Assembly: GCF_014195505.1 (NCBI RefSeq)
Contig: NZ_JACIBV010000001.1
Coordinates: forward strand, 2,480,001-2,544,000
Origin: Nonomuraea dietziae
GTDB taxonomy: Bacteria > Actinomycetota > Actinomycetes > Streptosporangiales > Streptosporangiaceae
DNA: 64,000 nucleotides
Direction: 5' to 3'
Both the position numbers and the translations under genes were made by a program. Under the pieces are notes generated by a model. The model was given only the letters and a program-made list of their open reading frames with translations. It had not been told where the DNA came from and ran no database searches. Shown piece after piece: positions 7,603 to 15,754 of this stretch (its first letter is position 1; every line of letters begins with the position of its first letter).

Positions 7603-9199
7603 GGGCCGCGGCCTGAGCCGGCGGCGGATGCTGGGCATCGGCGGGGCGCTCGGGCTGATGGCGGCCACCGGGCTGTCGGCCTCGGCCGCGCTGGCCCGCC
7701 GCCCCTCGGTCACCGGTGCCGAACTGCGCAGCGCCGTGCCGCTGCCGCCGCCGTTCCAGGTGCCGCTGCCGATCCCCGCCGTGCTGAAGCCGGTCAGCAC
7801 TTCGGGCGGCGCCGACCGTTACGAGATCACCCAGCGCGAAGCGAGCGCGGAGATCCTGCCCGGCGTCAGGACGCCGCTGTGGACGTACGAGGGCGCCTTT
7901 CCCGCGCCGACGATCGAGGCACGCCGCGGCCGGCCGGTCACCGTGACGCACCGCAACGAGCTGCCCGTGCCGACCGTCGTACACCTGCACGGCGGACGCA
8001 CCCCTGCGGCCTCCGACGGCTACCCGACCGACCTGGTCCTGCCCGGCGGCTGGCAGGAGGCCACCCCGCACACCGGGCACGGGTCCGCGCAAGGCGCGCA
8101 TGGCATGCACGATCCGCGGGCCGTGGTGACCAGGCTGACGCGGGACTACACCTTCCCGCTGGACCAGCGGCCGACGCTGCTGTGGTACCACGACCACCGG
8201 ATGGACTTCACCGCCCCCGCGATCTGGCGGGGCCTGGCCGGGCTGCAGATCGTCCGCGACGACGCCGAGGACTCGCTCGGCCTGCCCGCGGGGCCGCGCG
8301 AACTGCCGCTGATGATCACCGACCGGGCGTTCGCCGCCGACGGCAGCCTCGACTACCCCTCCCTCGACCCCACCCTGCGCGAGCGGCCGGGCGTTCGCGA
8401 GCCCTATCTGGCCGGAGTCCTCGGCGACGTGATCCTGGTCAACGGCGCGCCGTGGCCGGTGCACGAGGTGGACGCGGCCCGCTACCGGCTGCGCATCCTG
8501 AACGCCTCCAACGCCCGGCACTACGAACTCGAAGCGGTCAGCGACGACGGACGCCGCCTGGATCTGGTCCAGATCGGCGCCGACCAGGGACTGCTCGCCG
8601 CGCCGGTCACCCACCGGCTGCTGCCGATCGCGCCCGCCGAACGCTACGACGTGATCGTCGACTTCTCGGGCGTTCCCGTCGGCGGGCTGGTCAGGATGGT
8701 CAACCGGCTGGGCTCGGGCCGTACCCGCGAGGTGATGGCCTTCCGCGTCGCGCGCAAGGCCACCGACGGCAGCCGCATCCCACGCACGCTCTCCACCGAC
8801 CTGCCGGCCTGGCGCCGGTCGGACGCGGTCAGGGTGCGCGAGTTCGCCTTCCGCGTCGGGCAGATGCACGGCGGCCACGGCTGGCTGATCGGCGGGCTTC
8901 CGTTCGATCCCGCCCGCGCCGACGTCACCACCCACCTCGACGACGTCGAAATATGGCGACTGGTCGCCGACGTCCACCATCCCGTCCACCTGCACCTGGT
9001 CGGCTTCCGGGTGCTCTCACGCAGCGGCCGCCCGCCGCTGCCCCACGACGCGGGCCTGAAGGACACCGTCTCCCTGCGGCCGGGCGAGGGAGTGGAGATC
9101 ATCACCCGCTTCGACGGCTACCGCGGCCGCTACCTGTTCCACTGCCACAACGCCGAACATGAGGACATGGCCATGATGGCCAACCTCGAGATCCTCTAG
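7586..9199 (+). CDS. Tat-exported multicopper oxidase
   Basis: 537 residues. The start has a twin-arginine signal (SRRRMLGIGG followed by an Ala/Gly-rich hydrophobic run), so export is in folded form. All four copper-ligand segments are present: HLHGG, WYHDH, HPVHLH and the terminal HCHNAEHEDMAMM, whose last Met is the type-1 axial position. The domain order fits three-cupredoxin laccase/CotA/bilirubin-oxidase-like enzymes that couple one-electron oxidation of phenols, metals or similar donors to reduction of O2 to water. It overlaps the preceding membrane-protein gene by 17 bp. Confidence 0.92.
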   Translation: MRERDEGRGLSRRRMLGIGGALGLMAATGLSASAALARRPSVTGAELRSAVPLPPPFQVPLPIPAVLKPVSTSGGADRYEITQREASAEILPGVRTPLWTYEGAFPAPTIEARRGRPVTVTHRNELPVPTVVHLHGGRTPAASDGYPTDLVLPGGWQEATPHTGHGSAQGAHGMHDPRAVVTRLTRDYTFPLDQRPTLLWYHDHRMDFTAPAIWRGLAGLQIVRDDAEDSLGLPAGPRELPLMITDRAFAADGSLDYPSLDPTLRERPGVREPYLAGVLGDVILVNGAPWPVHEVDAARYRLRILNASNARHYELEAVSDDGRRLDLVQIGADQGLLAAPVTHRLLPIAPAERYDVIVDFSGVPVGGLVRMVNRLGSGRTREVMAFRVARKATDGSRIPRTLSTDLPAWRRSDAVRVREFAFRVGQMHGGHGWLIGGLPFDPARADVTTHLDDVEIWRLVADVHHPVHLHLVGFRVLSRSGRPPLPHDAGLKDTVSLRPGEGVEIITRFDGYRGRYLFHCHNAEHEDMAMMANLEIL

Positions 9200-9301
9200 G
9201 GGCATCGCCCGACGGCGCCGAGCTCCTCTTCGCCTAGGCTGGTCGCCGGCGAATCCCCGAGGTCGTCGCGGGTCCAGATGAAGGAAGCCGAAACCCGCAC
9301 A

Positions 9302-9333
9302 TTGGACCTCTCAAAAGGCTCCGCTTTGGACCT
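9302..9333. promoter_or_regulatory. Candidate operator upstream of the B3/4 gene
   Basis: Two TTGGACCT octamers (9302-9309 and 9326-9333) are spaced exactly 24 bp. Between them lies an inverted repeat TCAAAAG-N6-CTTTGGA (9311-9330, one mismatch). This sits in the otherwise gene-free 9200-9448 spacer. No known box is recognised. Confidence 0.3.
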
Positions 9334-9448
9334 GTTCATCAGGCCATTGTGGCGAGAGGGTGGTTGCGACGCCGAGAGTGACGGCCCGCATGGGCGCCTG
9401 TCGCCCTCGGCGTCCGACTCGCCTTCACCGATCTTCAGGAGCCGCCTC

Positions 9449-10114
9449 ATGGACTTCCACCACTCGCCGCAGATCAGATCCGCCTTCCCCGAGCTGGCGG
9501 CCGGAGTGGTCTTCGCGCAGGGCATCACCCCCGACGCCGCTCCGGACCTGGAGCGTTTCACCGCCGTGGCGAAGGAGCGGCTGGCGGCGGGCACGGAGGC
9601 GGACCTGCCCGAGATCCAGGCCTGGCGGCGCGCCTTCTCGAAGATGGGGCTGAAGCCGACCCAGTACAGGTGCGCGTCGGAGTCGCTGCTGCGGCGCTTC
9701 AGGAAGGAGGGGTCGCTGCCGCGCATCCACCCGCTGATCGACCTGTGCAACGCGGTCTCGCTGGCCTACGCCGTCCCCGTGGCGGTCTTCGACCTCGCCC
9801 ATGTCGCCCGCAGCCTGGAGGTGCGCCACGCCGTCGGTGAGGAGACCTACCTGACCTTCGGCGGCGAGGTGGAGCGGCCCGACCCCGGCGAGGTGATCTT
9901 CGCCGACGCCGAGGGGCGGGCGCACGCGCGCCGCTGGACCAACAGGCAGAGCGGCTACTCGGCCGTCAGGGACACGACGGACTCGGTCCTGATCGTGGCC
10001 GAGGCGATGCACGCGACGGCCGCCGCCGACGTCGCCGAGCTCACCACGGCGCTGGCCAGGGAGCTCGAGCGCGCCTGGCCCACCGTGCGCGAGGTGACGA
10101 TCGAGAACCGCTAG
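9449..10114 (+). CDS. B3/4 domain protein (PheT-like editing domain)
   Basis: 221 residues matching free-standing B3/B4 proteins related to the phenylalanyl-tRNA synthetase beta editing module. Characteristic segments are FSKMGLKPTQYRCASESLLRR, PLIDLCNAVSLAYAVPVAVFD and YLTFGGEVERPDPGEVIFAD. Such proteins may edit mischarged tRNA or free aminoacyl compounds, but stand-alone members remain poorly studied. The ATG at 9449 is preceded by AGGAG with 8-nt spacing; the frame is open further upstream but that part shows no domain. Confidence 0.8.
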   Translation: MDFHHSPQIRSAFPELAAGVVFAQGITPDAAPDLERFTAVAKERLAAGTEADLPEIQAWRRAFSKMGLKPTQYRCASESLLRRFRKEGSLPRIHPLIDLCNAVSLAYAVPVAVFDLAHVARSLEVRHAVGEETYLTFGGEVERPDPGEVIFADAEGRAHARRWTNRQSGYSAVRDTTDSVLIVAEAMHATAAADVAELTTALARELERAWPTVREVTIENR

Positions 10115-10145
10115 CTCGCCGCGTCCCGCCCGGGTCCGCCGGGCG

Positions 10146-10847
10146 CTAGCGGCGGCCCGCCCTGCCGAGCACCCAGCCGATCGCGGCGCTGCCGAGGGCG
10201 ATGCCCGCGCCCATGCCGAAGGCGGCGAGCATGACCCACGGGCGGGTCTGGGTGTGCTGCCTGTCCTGGGACGGCCGCTCGAAGACCTGCCCGCCCCCCG
10301 GCCCTGGCGCCGTCGCCGGCGCGGCGAGAGCGGGCACGGGCGTACCGGACGGCAGCGCGACGCCCGGCGGGGCGGCCGAGCCGCTCCCTGCCGCGGTCGC
10401 CTCCGCGGGCGGGGAGATCAGGTGGCTCTCCACGGCGGAGAAGAAGTCGCCCGCCGTGCGCTTGGCGACCGAGCCGAGCATCCGCTGTCCCACCCCGCCG
10501 ATCATGCCGCCGACCACCGCCTCGGCGTCGTAGTCGATCCTGGTGCCGCCGTCCACGTCGGCCAGGCGTACCTCCACGGTCGCCTCGACCGTGCCGGGCG
10601 CGCCCTGTCCTCGCGCCCTCAGCACGAAGCGCTCGGGCGGCAGCGGCTCGGAGAGGGCCACCTCCCCCTGGTAGACGCCCTTGATGGAGGCGACGCCCGC
10701 GCTGACCGTCATCCGGTAGGTGCCGGGCCCGGTCTCCTCCAGGCGCTCGCAGCCCGGGATGGTGCGCACCAGCACCGCCGGGTCCTGGAGCGCGTCCCAC
10801 ACACGATCTCTGTCGATGCCGAGCACCGCACTGCCTGCGACCTTCAC
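10146..10847 (-). CDS. CoxG/SRPBCC family protein with C-terminal membrane anchor
   Basis: 233 residues. Residues 1-150 match the CoxG branch of the SRPBCC fold (SAVLGIDRDRVWDALQDPAVL, IPGCERLEETGPGTYRM). A Pro/Ala-rich linker follows, and one hydrophobic helix (about 209-231, ending WVLGRAGRR) probably tethers it to the membrane. In CO-oxidising bacteria CoxG helps recruit the molybdenum enzyme to the membrane. No cox genes adjoin it here; a molybdenum hydroxylase operon lies about 14 kb away, so a link is possible but unproven. Confidence 0.8.
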   Translation of the reverse strand: MKVAGSAVLGIDRDRVWDALQDPAVLVRTIPGCERLEETGPGTYRMTVSAGVASIKGVYQGEVALSEPLPPERFVLRARGQGAPGTVEATVEVRLADVDGGTRIDYDAEAVVGGMIGGVGQRMLGSVAKRTAGDFFSAVESHLISPPAEATAAGSGSAAPPGVALPSGTPVPALAAPATAPGPGGGQVFERPSQDRQHTQTRPWVMLAAFGMGAGIALGSAAIGWVLGRAGRR

Positions 10848-10932
10848 ATGGCCACTCTAGGCAGCGACCCTCCCCTTCCTCATGTCAACTCACGCCGAGA
10901 ATGCGACCTTGGTCATGGCAGGATGGGCTTTC

Positions 10933-11802
10933 ATGGTCACGGGGCGATTCGGGGGAACGCGCCTGGCGCGCGCGGGCGCGGGCGTCACGGCGGTGGCGTT
11001 ACTGGCCGCCTGCGCGACGGAGCAGGCCAAGGAGCCGGGCTCGGCCTCGTCACCGGCCGCCTCGCAGCGGCCGCAGCCCTCGGCCCAGGAGCTGGGCCCG
11101 CCCGGCGCGACGCCGAGAGCCGGGGAGGTGGGCAGGATCCCGCCGAGCGGCTCGCTGCCGCCGGTGATCAGCTCCATTCCCACCCGGCGCAAAGTGGTGT
11201 TCCTGACCATCGACGACGGCTGGGAGCAGGACCCCGGCTTCGTCCGCCACGTGCGCGAGCAGCGCATCCCGATCACCGCCTTCGTCATGCGCGACGCCGT
11301 GGAGGCGATCGGCGCGCCCGACTCCGCGGGCGGTCAGGGCCGCTTCGTCGGCAGCGGCAAGTGGGGCTACGTCCGCCGGCTGCGCGACGCGGGCGTGCCG
11401 ATCGAGAACCACACGCTGACCCATCCCAACCTGCGCACGCTCGGCTACGAGGCGCAGAAGGCGGAGCTGTGCGGCACCTCCAGGCTGATCGCCGAGCAGG
11501 TCGGGGTGCGGCCCACGCTGTTCAGGCCGCCCTTCGGCAACTACAACGCCGACACCCGGCGCGCCGCCAAGGCCTGCGGCCTTCACGCGCTGCTGCTGTG
11601 GACGGCGACCGTCCAGCCGGGCGGCAAGATCGCCTACCAGGTGCCCGACAAGAGGCTGCGCCCCGGCGACATCCTGCTGCTGCACTTCAGGCCCAACCTC
11701 GCCAGGGACTTCAGGATCCTGGTCGACAAGATCAAGCGCCGCGGCTACGAGCTCGGCAACCTCGACGCCTATCTGAAGGCGGCCCTCCGCCGGGCGAAGT
11801 AG
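10933..11802 (+). CDS. Polysaccharide deacetylase (NodB-type) lipoprotein
   Basis: About 289 residues. The lipoprotein signal ends in LLAAC; a Pro/Ser-rich linker follows, then the NodB fold. The metal and catalytic motifs are in order: TIDDGW (residues about 92-97), NHTLTHPN, RPPFGNYN and DILLLHF, i.e. the Asp, His-His, Arg and His sites of carbohydrate esterase family 4. It probably de-N-acetylates peptidoglycan or another cell-surface glycan outside the membrane. In-frame ATGs at 10882 and 10915 are alternatives; 10933 gives a normal signal peptide. Confidence 0.87.
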   Translation: MVTGRFGGTRLARAGAGVTAVALLAACATEQAKEPGSASSPAASQRPQPSAQELGPPGATPRAGEVGRIPPSGSLPPVISSIPTRRKVVFLTIDDGWEQDPGFVRHVREQRIPITAFVMRDAVEAIGAPDSAGGQGRFVGSGKWGYVRRLRDAGVPIENHTLTHPNLRTLGYEAQKAELCGTSRLIAEQVGVRPTLFRPPFGNYNADTRRAAKACGLHALLLWTATVQPGGKIAYQVPDKRLRPGDILLLHFRPNLARDFRILVDKIKRRGYELGNLDAYLKAALRRAK

Positions 11803-11905
11803 CGAGGAATCCGCCGCGCGGGTGACGCGCGCGAAGCCCCCTGCCCGCCATCGTTGTCCCCGGGGGGACGACAGGGCCGGGAGCCCGGGGGGTGACCGGG
11901 GGACC

Positions 11906-11944
11906 CTCAAGGGGTGCGAGGTGTGCGGCCTCGCACCCCTTGAG
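11906..11944. terminator. Perfect 16-bp hairpin between deacetylase gene and cydA
   Basis: CTCAAGGGGTGCGAGG (11906-11921) and its exact reverse complement (11929-11944) flank a 7-nt loop. There is no T-run. It lies 104 bp after the deacetylase stop and 110 bp before cydA, so a rho-independent-like terminator insulating cydAB is the simplest reading. Confidence 0.6.
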
Positions 11945-11987
11945 CTTGCCTGTGACGAAGATCGCAGCCCCTCCTCGTCGCATTGCT

Positions 11988-12030
11988 CTACGAGTCGTAG
12001 TACTACTTTTAGTAGAACTACAAGCTGTAG
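11988..12030. promoter_or_regulatory. Three phased CTAC-N5-GTAG palindromes upstream of cydA
   Basis: Three 13-bp palindromes, CTACGAGTCGTAG (11988-12000), CTACTTTTAGTAG (12003-12015) and CTACAAGCTGTAG (12018-12030), repeat with an exact 15-bp period. The block is AT-rich compared with its surroundings and ends 23 bp before the cydA start codon, the right place for an operator overlapping or just after the promoter. The TACA/TGTA half-sites resemble those bound by BlaI/MecI/CopY-type repressors. Confidence 0.7.
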
Positions 12031-12053
12031 AGCTCCAAGCCCGTGAGGGGATC

Positions 12054-13394
12054 ATGGAAGCACTAGACCTTGCACGGTGGCAGTTCGGCGTGACCACCGT
12101 GTACCACTTCCTCTTCGTACCGCTGACGATCGGCCTCGGCGTCTTCGTGGCCGGGCTGCAGACCGCCTGGCACCGCACGGGCAAGGAGCACTACCTGCGG
12201 CTGACGAAGTTCTTCGGGAAACTCTTCCTGATCAACTTCGCGATGGGCGTGGTGACAGGCATCGTGCAGGAGTTCCAGTTCGGCATGAACTGGAGTGAGT
12301 ACTCCGTGTTCGTGGGCGACGTCTTCGGCGCCCCGCTGGCGCTGGAGGCGCTGCTCGCCTTCTTCATGGAGTCGACGTTCCTGGGTCTGTGGATCTTCGG
12401 CTGGGACAAGCTGCCGAAGAGGGTCCACCTGGCCACCATCTGGGCGGCGGTGATCGGCTCGAACCTGTCGGCCTACTTCATCCTGGCCGCCAACGCCTGG
12501 ATGAAGCACCCGGTGGGCTACGAGGTCGTGGACGGCAGGGCCAGGATGACCGATCTCTGGGCGGTGCTGACCAACTCCACCGCGCTGGCCCAGGTGCCGC
12601 ACGTGATCGCGGCCAGCTTCATCGTGGCGGGCGGGTTCGTGCTGGCGGTCAGCGGCCACCGGCTGCTCAGGGGCGACACCACCTTCAGGAGCCCGCTGCG
12701 CGGCGCCCTGGTCATGACGGCGATCGCGGGGGCCGTCGTCGCGGGCAGCGGGGACATGTCGGCCAAGCTGATGTACGAGCAGCAGCCGATGAAGCTGGCC
12801 GCCGCCGAGGGCCTCACCCACGACACCAAGGGCGCGCCGTTCCACGTGCTGCCCGGCATCGAGATCCCCAAGCTGCTGAGCTTCCTGTCCACCAACGACT
12901 TCGAGGCCACCGTCCAGGGCAGCGAGGACATCCAGCGCAGGCTGGAGGAGAAGTTCGGCCCCGGCGACTACCGGCCGAACCAGGAGGTCGTCTTCTGGTC
13001 CTACCGGGTGATGCTCGGCTTCGGCCTGTCGACGGTGGGCCTGTCGGTGCTGGGCCTCTGGCTGACCCGCAGGCGCAGGCAGGTGCCCCCCTGGTACGCC
13101 AAGGCCCTCGTCCTGGCCCTTCCGCTGCCGCTGCTCGCGGTGATCGGTGGCTGGCTGCTCAGCGAGATCGGCCGCCAGCCGTGGACGGTGGCGGGCGAGC
13201 TGCTGACCGCCGCCAGCGTCTCGCCGGGGGTGTCGCTGGCCGAGGTGGCCACCTCGCTGACCCTGTTCACCCTCCTGTACGGCGTGCTCGCACTGGCCGA
13301 GGTCGTCCTGCTGGTCAGGAGCGTCAGGAAGGGCCCCGAGCTGCCATCGGCGCCGGCCGCCGAGCCGGTGCGCGAACCGTCGCTGATGTACTGA
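12054..13394 (+). CDS. cydA: Cytochrome bd ubiquinol/menaquinol oxidase subunit I
   Basis: 446 residues with about nine transmembrane helices. It binds the b558, b595 and d hemes and oxidises quinol, passing electrons to O2 in the plasma membrane. Diagnostic segments are the N-terminal LARWQFGVTTVYHFLFVPLT (haem-ligand His), FQFGMNWSEYSVFVGDVFG-type quinol region, MKHPVGYE and the late EIGRQPWTV motif. The length matches short-Q-loop bd oxidases of Gram-positives. The ATG at 12054 follows GAGGGG; longer upstream frames run through the hairpin and operator block and are not coding. cydB follows after 10 bp. Confidence 0.96.
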   Translation: MEALDLARWQFGVTTVYHFLFVPLTIGLGVFVAGLQTAWHRTGKEHYLRLTKFFGKLFLINFAMGVVTGIVQEFQFGMNWSEYSVFVGDVFGAPLALEALLAFFMESTFLGLWIFGWDKLPKRVHLATIWAAVIGSNLSAYFILAANAWMKHPVGYEVVDGRARMTDLWAVLTNSTALAQVPHVIAASFIVAGGFVLAVSGHRLLRGDTTFRSPLRGALVMTAIAGAVVAGSGDMSAKLMYEQQPMKLAAAEGLTHDTKGAPFHVLPGIEIPKLLSFLSTNDFEATVQGSEDIQRRLEEKFGPGDYRPNQEVVFWSYRVMLGFGLSTVGLSVLGLWLTRRRRQVPPWYAKALVLALPLPLLAVIGGWLLSEIGRQPWTVAGELLTAASVSPGVSLAEVATSLTLFTLLYGVLALAEVVLLVRSVRKGPELPSAPAAEPVREPSLMY

Positions 13395-13404
13395 GGAGAA
13401 CGCA

Positions 13405-14355
13405 GTGATCGATCTGTGGCTCGTCATCATCGCCTTTCTCTGGACCGGATACTTCGTCCTTGAGGGCTTCGACTTCGGGGTCGGCATGCTGTCGCCCTTC
13501 CTCGGCAGGAACGAGGGCCAGCGCAAGCAGGTCCTGCAGACCATCGGCCCGGTGTGGGACGGCAACGAGGTCTGGCTGATCACCGCGGTGGGCGCGATGT
13601 TCGCCGCCTTCCCCGCCTGGTACGCCGGCTTCCTCAGCTCCTTCTACCTGCCGCTCACGCTGGTGCTGGCCGGGCTGATCGTGCGCGGCGTGGCCCTGGA
13701 GTGGCGCGGCAAGCTGGAGCACTCCTCCGACAGGGCATGGGCCGACGTCGGCATCGCGGCGGGCAGCGCGCTTCCCGCCTTCCTGTGGGGCGCCGTCTTC
13801 GCCGACGTGCTGCTCGACAGCGGGGTGGCGGCCCTGGTGGGCGGCGCGTTCTCGCTGGCGGTCTGCCTCCTGCACGGTGCGGTCTTCCTCGCGCTCAGGA
13901 CCGAGGGTGTGGTACGGCGGCGCGCCCGAGCGGCCGCCATGGGCACGCTCGTCGCGGTCATCCCCCTGGGGATCGTGGCGCTGTCGTCCATTCCGCGCGA
14001 GGGCTCCGGCGCCGTGTGGATCGCCGCAGGCACGGCGATGGCGCTGCTGGCGGCGGGCGGCTCGCTGATCTGGCGGCGCAGGGAGGGCTGGGCCTTCGCC
14101 GCCACCGCGGGGGCGATCGCGCTGGCCTCGGCCGCGCTGTTCGGGACGCTGGCGGGCGCGCCGATGCCTGGCCTGACCCTGGAGCAGGCCGCGTCGGGCC
14201 CCTACACGCTGAACGTCCTGACCTGGATCGGCCTGGCCATCCTGCCGTTCGTGCTGGGCTACCAGGGCTGGACGTACTGGGTGTTCAGGAAGCGGATCTC
14301 AGCCCCTGGCGGCGCCACCCAGGTACAGCGCGCCCAGACGGGGATCGGCCAGTAG
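13405..14355 (+). CDS. cydB: Cytochrome bd oxidase subunit II
   Basis: 316 residues, a polytopic membrane subunit pairing with CydA. The N-terminus has the conserved GYFVLEGFDFGVGMLSPFLG and GPVWDGNEVWL segments of CydB. The GTG start at 13405 is preceded by GAGGAG. The last 57 bases overlap the 3' end of the convergent livF gene, and the C-terminal tail beyond VFRKRI is the overlapped part. No cydC/cydD assembly exporter follows, so these must be elsewhere if present. Confidence 0.95.
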   Translation: MIDLWLVIIAFLWTGYFVLEGFDFGVGMLSPFLGRNEGQRKQVLQTIGPVWDGNEVWLITAVGAMFAAFPAWYAGFLSSFYLPLTLVLAGLIVRGVALEWRGKLEHSSDRAWADVGIAAGSALPAFLWGAVFADVLLDSGVAALVGGAFSLAVCLLHGAVFLALRTEGVVRRRARAAAMGTLVAVIPLGIVALSSIPREGSGAVWIAAGTAMALLAAGGSLIWRRREGWAFAATAGAIALASAALFGTLAGAPMPGLTLEQAASGPYTLNVLTWIGLAILPFVLGYQGWTYWVFRKRISAPGGATQVQRAQTGIGQ

Positions 14356-15030
14356 GTCGCGAGCGGGCCCTGAGATGTGGACGGTGCCGAGGTCGAGCAC
14401 GCAGCCGACGTCGGCCGTCTCCAGGGCCCTGCGCGCGTTCTGCTCCACGAGCAGGACGGCGACGCCGGTGCGGCGCATGAGGTCGATCTGGTCGAAGACG
14501 GTCTGGGTGGTCCTGGGGTCGAGCCCCATGGACGGCTCGTCGAGCAGCACCACCCTCGGCTCCAGCATGAGCGCGCGGGCGAACTCGACCTGCTTCTGCT
14601 GGCCGCCCGACAGCAGCCCCGCGATGCTCCCCCACCGCTCGCCGACGACGGGGAACAGCTCCTTGACCCGCTCGGCGCGCCTGGCCAGCAGCGCGCCGTC
14701 GCGCACGGTGAAGCCGCCGAGCAGGACGTTCTCGGCCACGGTCATCTCACGGAAGACGCTGTGGCCCTGCAGCACGTGGGCCAGGCCCCTGGTCAGCAGG
14801 TCCTGGGGGGCCAGGCCGGTGACGTCCTCGCCCGACAGCACCACGGTGCCCGAGCGTGGGGCGAGCAGGCCACTGGCGACCCTGAGCACGGTGGACTTGC
14901 CCGCGCCGTTGGGCCCGACCAGGCAGACGACCTGCCCCGCCTCGACGGTGACCGACAGTCCCCGCAGGACGAGGGCGGCCCTGCCGTATCCCGCCTCGAG
15001 GTCGTTCAGAGCCAGCACGATCTCAGACAC
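14299..15030 (-). CDS. livF: Branched-chain-type ABC transporter ATPase (LivF)
   Basis: 243 residues, an ABC ATPase with Walker A GPNGAGKST (about 39-47), signature LSGGQQKQ, Walker B VVLLDEPSMGL and the short LivF-type ending. It powers uptake through the LivHM channel on the inner face of the membrane. Its ATG overlaps the livG stop by 8 bp, so it is the last gene of the livJHMGF operon. Its 3' end overlaps convergent cydB by 57 bp. Confidence 0.93.
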   Translation of the reverse strand: MSEIVLALNDLEAGYGRAALVLRGLSVTVEAGQVVCLVGPNGAGKSTVLRVASGLLAPRSGTVVLSGEDVTGLAPQDLLTRGLAHVLQGHSVFREMTVAENVLLGGFTVRDGALLARRAERVKELFPVVGERWGSIAGLLSGGQQKQVEFARALMLEPRVVLLDEPSMGLDPRTTQTVFDQIDLMRRTGVAVLLVEQNARRALETADVGCVLDLGTVHISGPARDLLADPRLGALYLGGAARG

Positions 15031-15754
15031 CGAGGTAGGCCTCCAGCACGCGAGGGTCGGCGCGCACCGCCGAGGGCGGGCCCTCGGCGATCGGCGCTCC
15101 CCTGTCGAGGACGATCACGTGGTCGCACATGCCCATCACCATGTCCATGTTGTGCTCGACGACCAGGAAGGTGCGGCCCTCGGCGTTGAGGTCGCGCACC
15201 AGGGTGACGATCCGCTCGATCAGCGCGGGGTTCACGCCGCCCGCGGGCTCGTCCAGCAGGACCAGCTCGGGGTCGCCCATGAAGACGGCGGCCAGTTCGA
15301 GCAGCTTCTGCTGGCCGTAGGAGAGGTTGCGGGCCTCGGCGCGTTCGAGGTGCTCGATGCCCATGCGGGTCAGCCAGTGGCGGGCCCGCTCGACCTCGCC
15401 CGTGGCGTGGGTGCCCGCCAGCAGCTCGCGCAGGCGCGTACGGCGCACCGCCACCAGCATGTTCTCCATCACCGTCATGCGGGGGAAGACCCTGCACAGC
15501 TGGAAGGTACGGCCCAGCCCCACGTGCGCGATGCGGTGCGGCGCGTAGCGGGTGATGTCGCGGTCGCGGTAGAGCACCCTGCCCTCGTCGGGCCTGATCA
15601 GGCCGGTGACGAGGTTGAAGAAGGTGGTCTTGCCCGAGCCGTTGGGCCCGATCAGGCCGTTGATCCTGCCTTCGGCGATCTCCACGGTGACGTCGTCGAC
15701 GGCCCTGACGCCGCCGAACGACTTGGTCAGCCCCGCGGTCCTGAGCGAGCTCAT
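15023..15754 (-). CDS. livG: Branched-chain-type ABC transporter ATPase (LivG)
   Basis: 243 residues with Walker A GPNGSGKTT (about 35-43), the LivG-type signature LSYGQQKLLELA and Walker B LVLLDEPAGGVNP, ending in the family's EAYLGV. The ATG at 15754 starts MSSLRTAGLTKSFGG and overlaps the livM stop by 4 bp. It partners LivF as a heterodimeric ATPase for HAAT-family import. Confidence 0.94.
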   Translation of the reverse strand: MSSLRTAGLTKSFGGVRAVDDVTVEIAEGRINGLIGPNGSGKTTFFNLVTGLIRPDEGRVLYRDRDITRYAPHRIAHVGLGRTFQLCRVFPRMTVMENMLVAVRRTRLRELLAGTHATGEVERARHWLTRMGIEHLERAEARNLSYGQQKLLELAAVFMGDPELVLLDEPAGGVNPALIERIVTLVRDLNAEGRTFLVVEHNMDMVMGMCDHVIVLDRGAPIAEGPPSAVRADPRVLEAYLGV

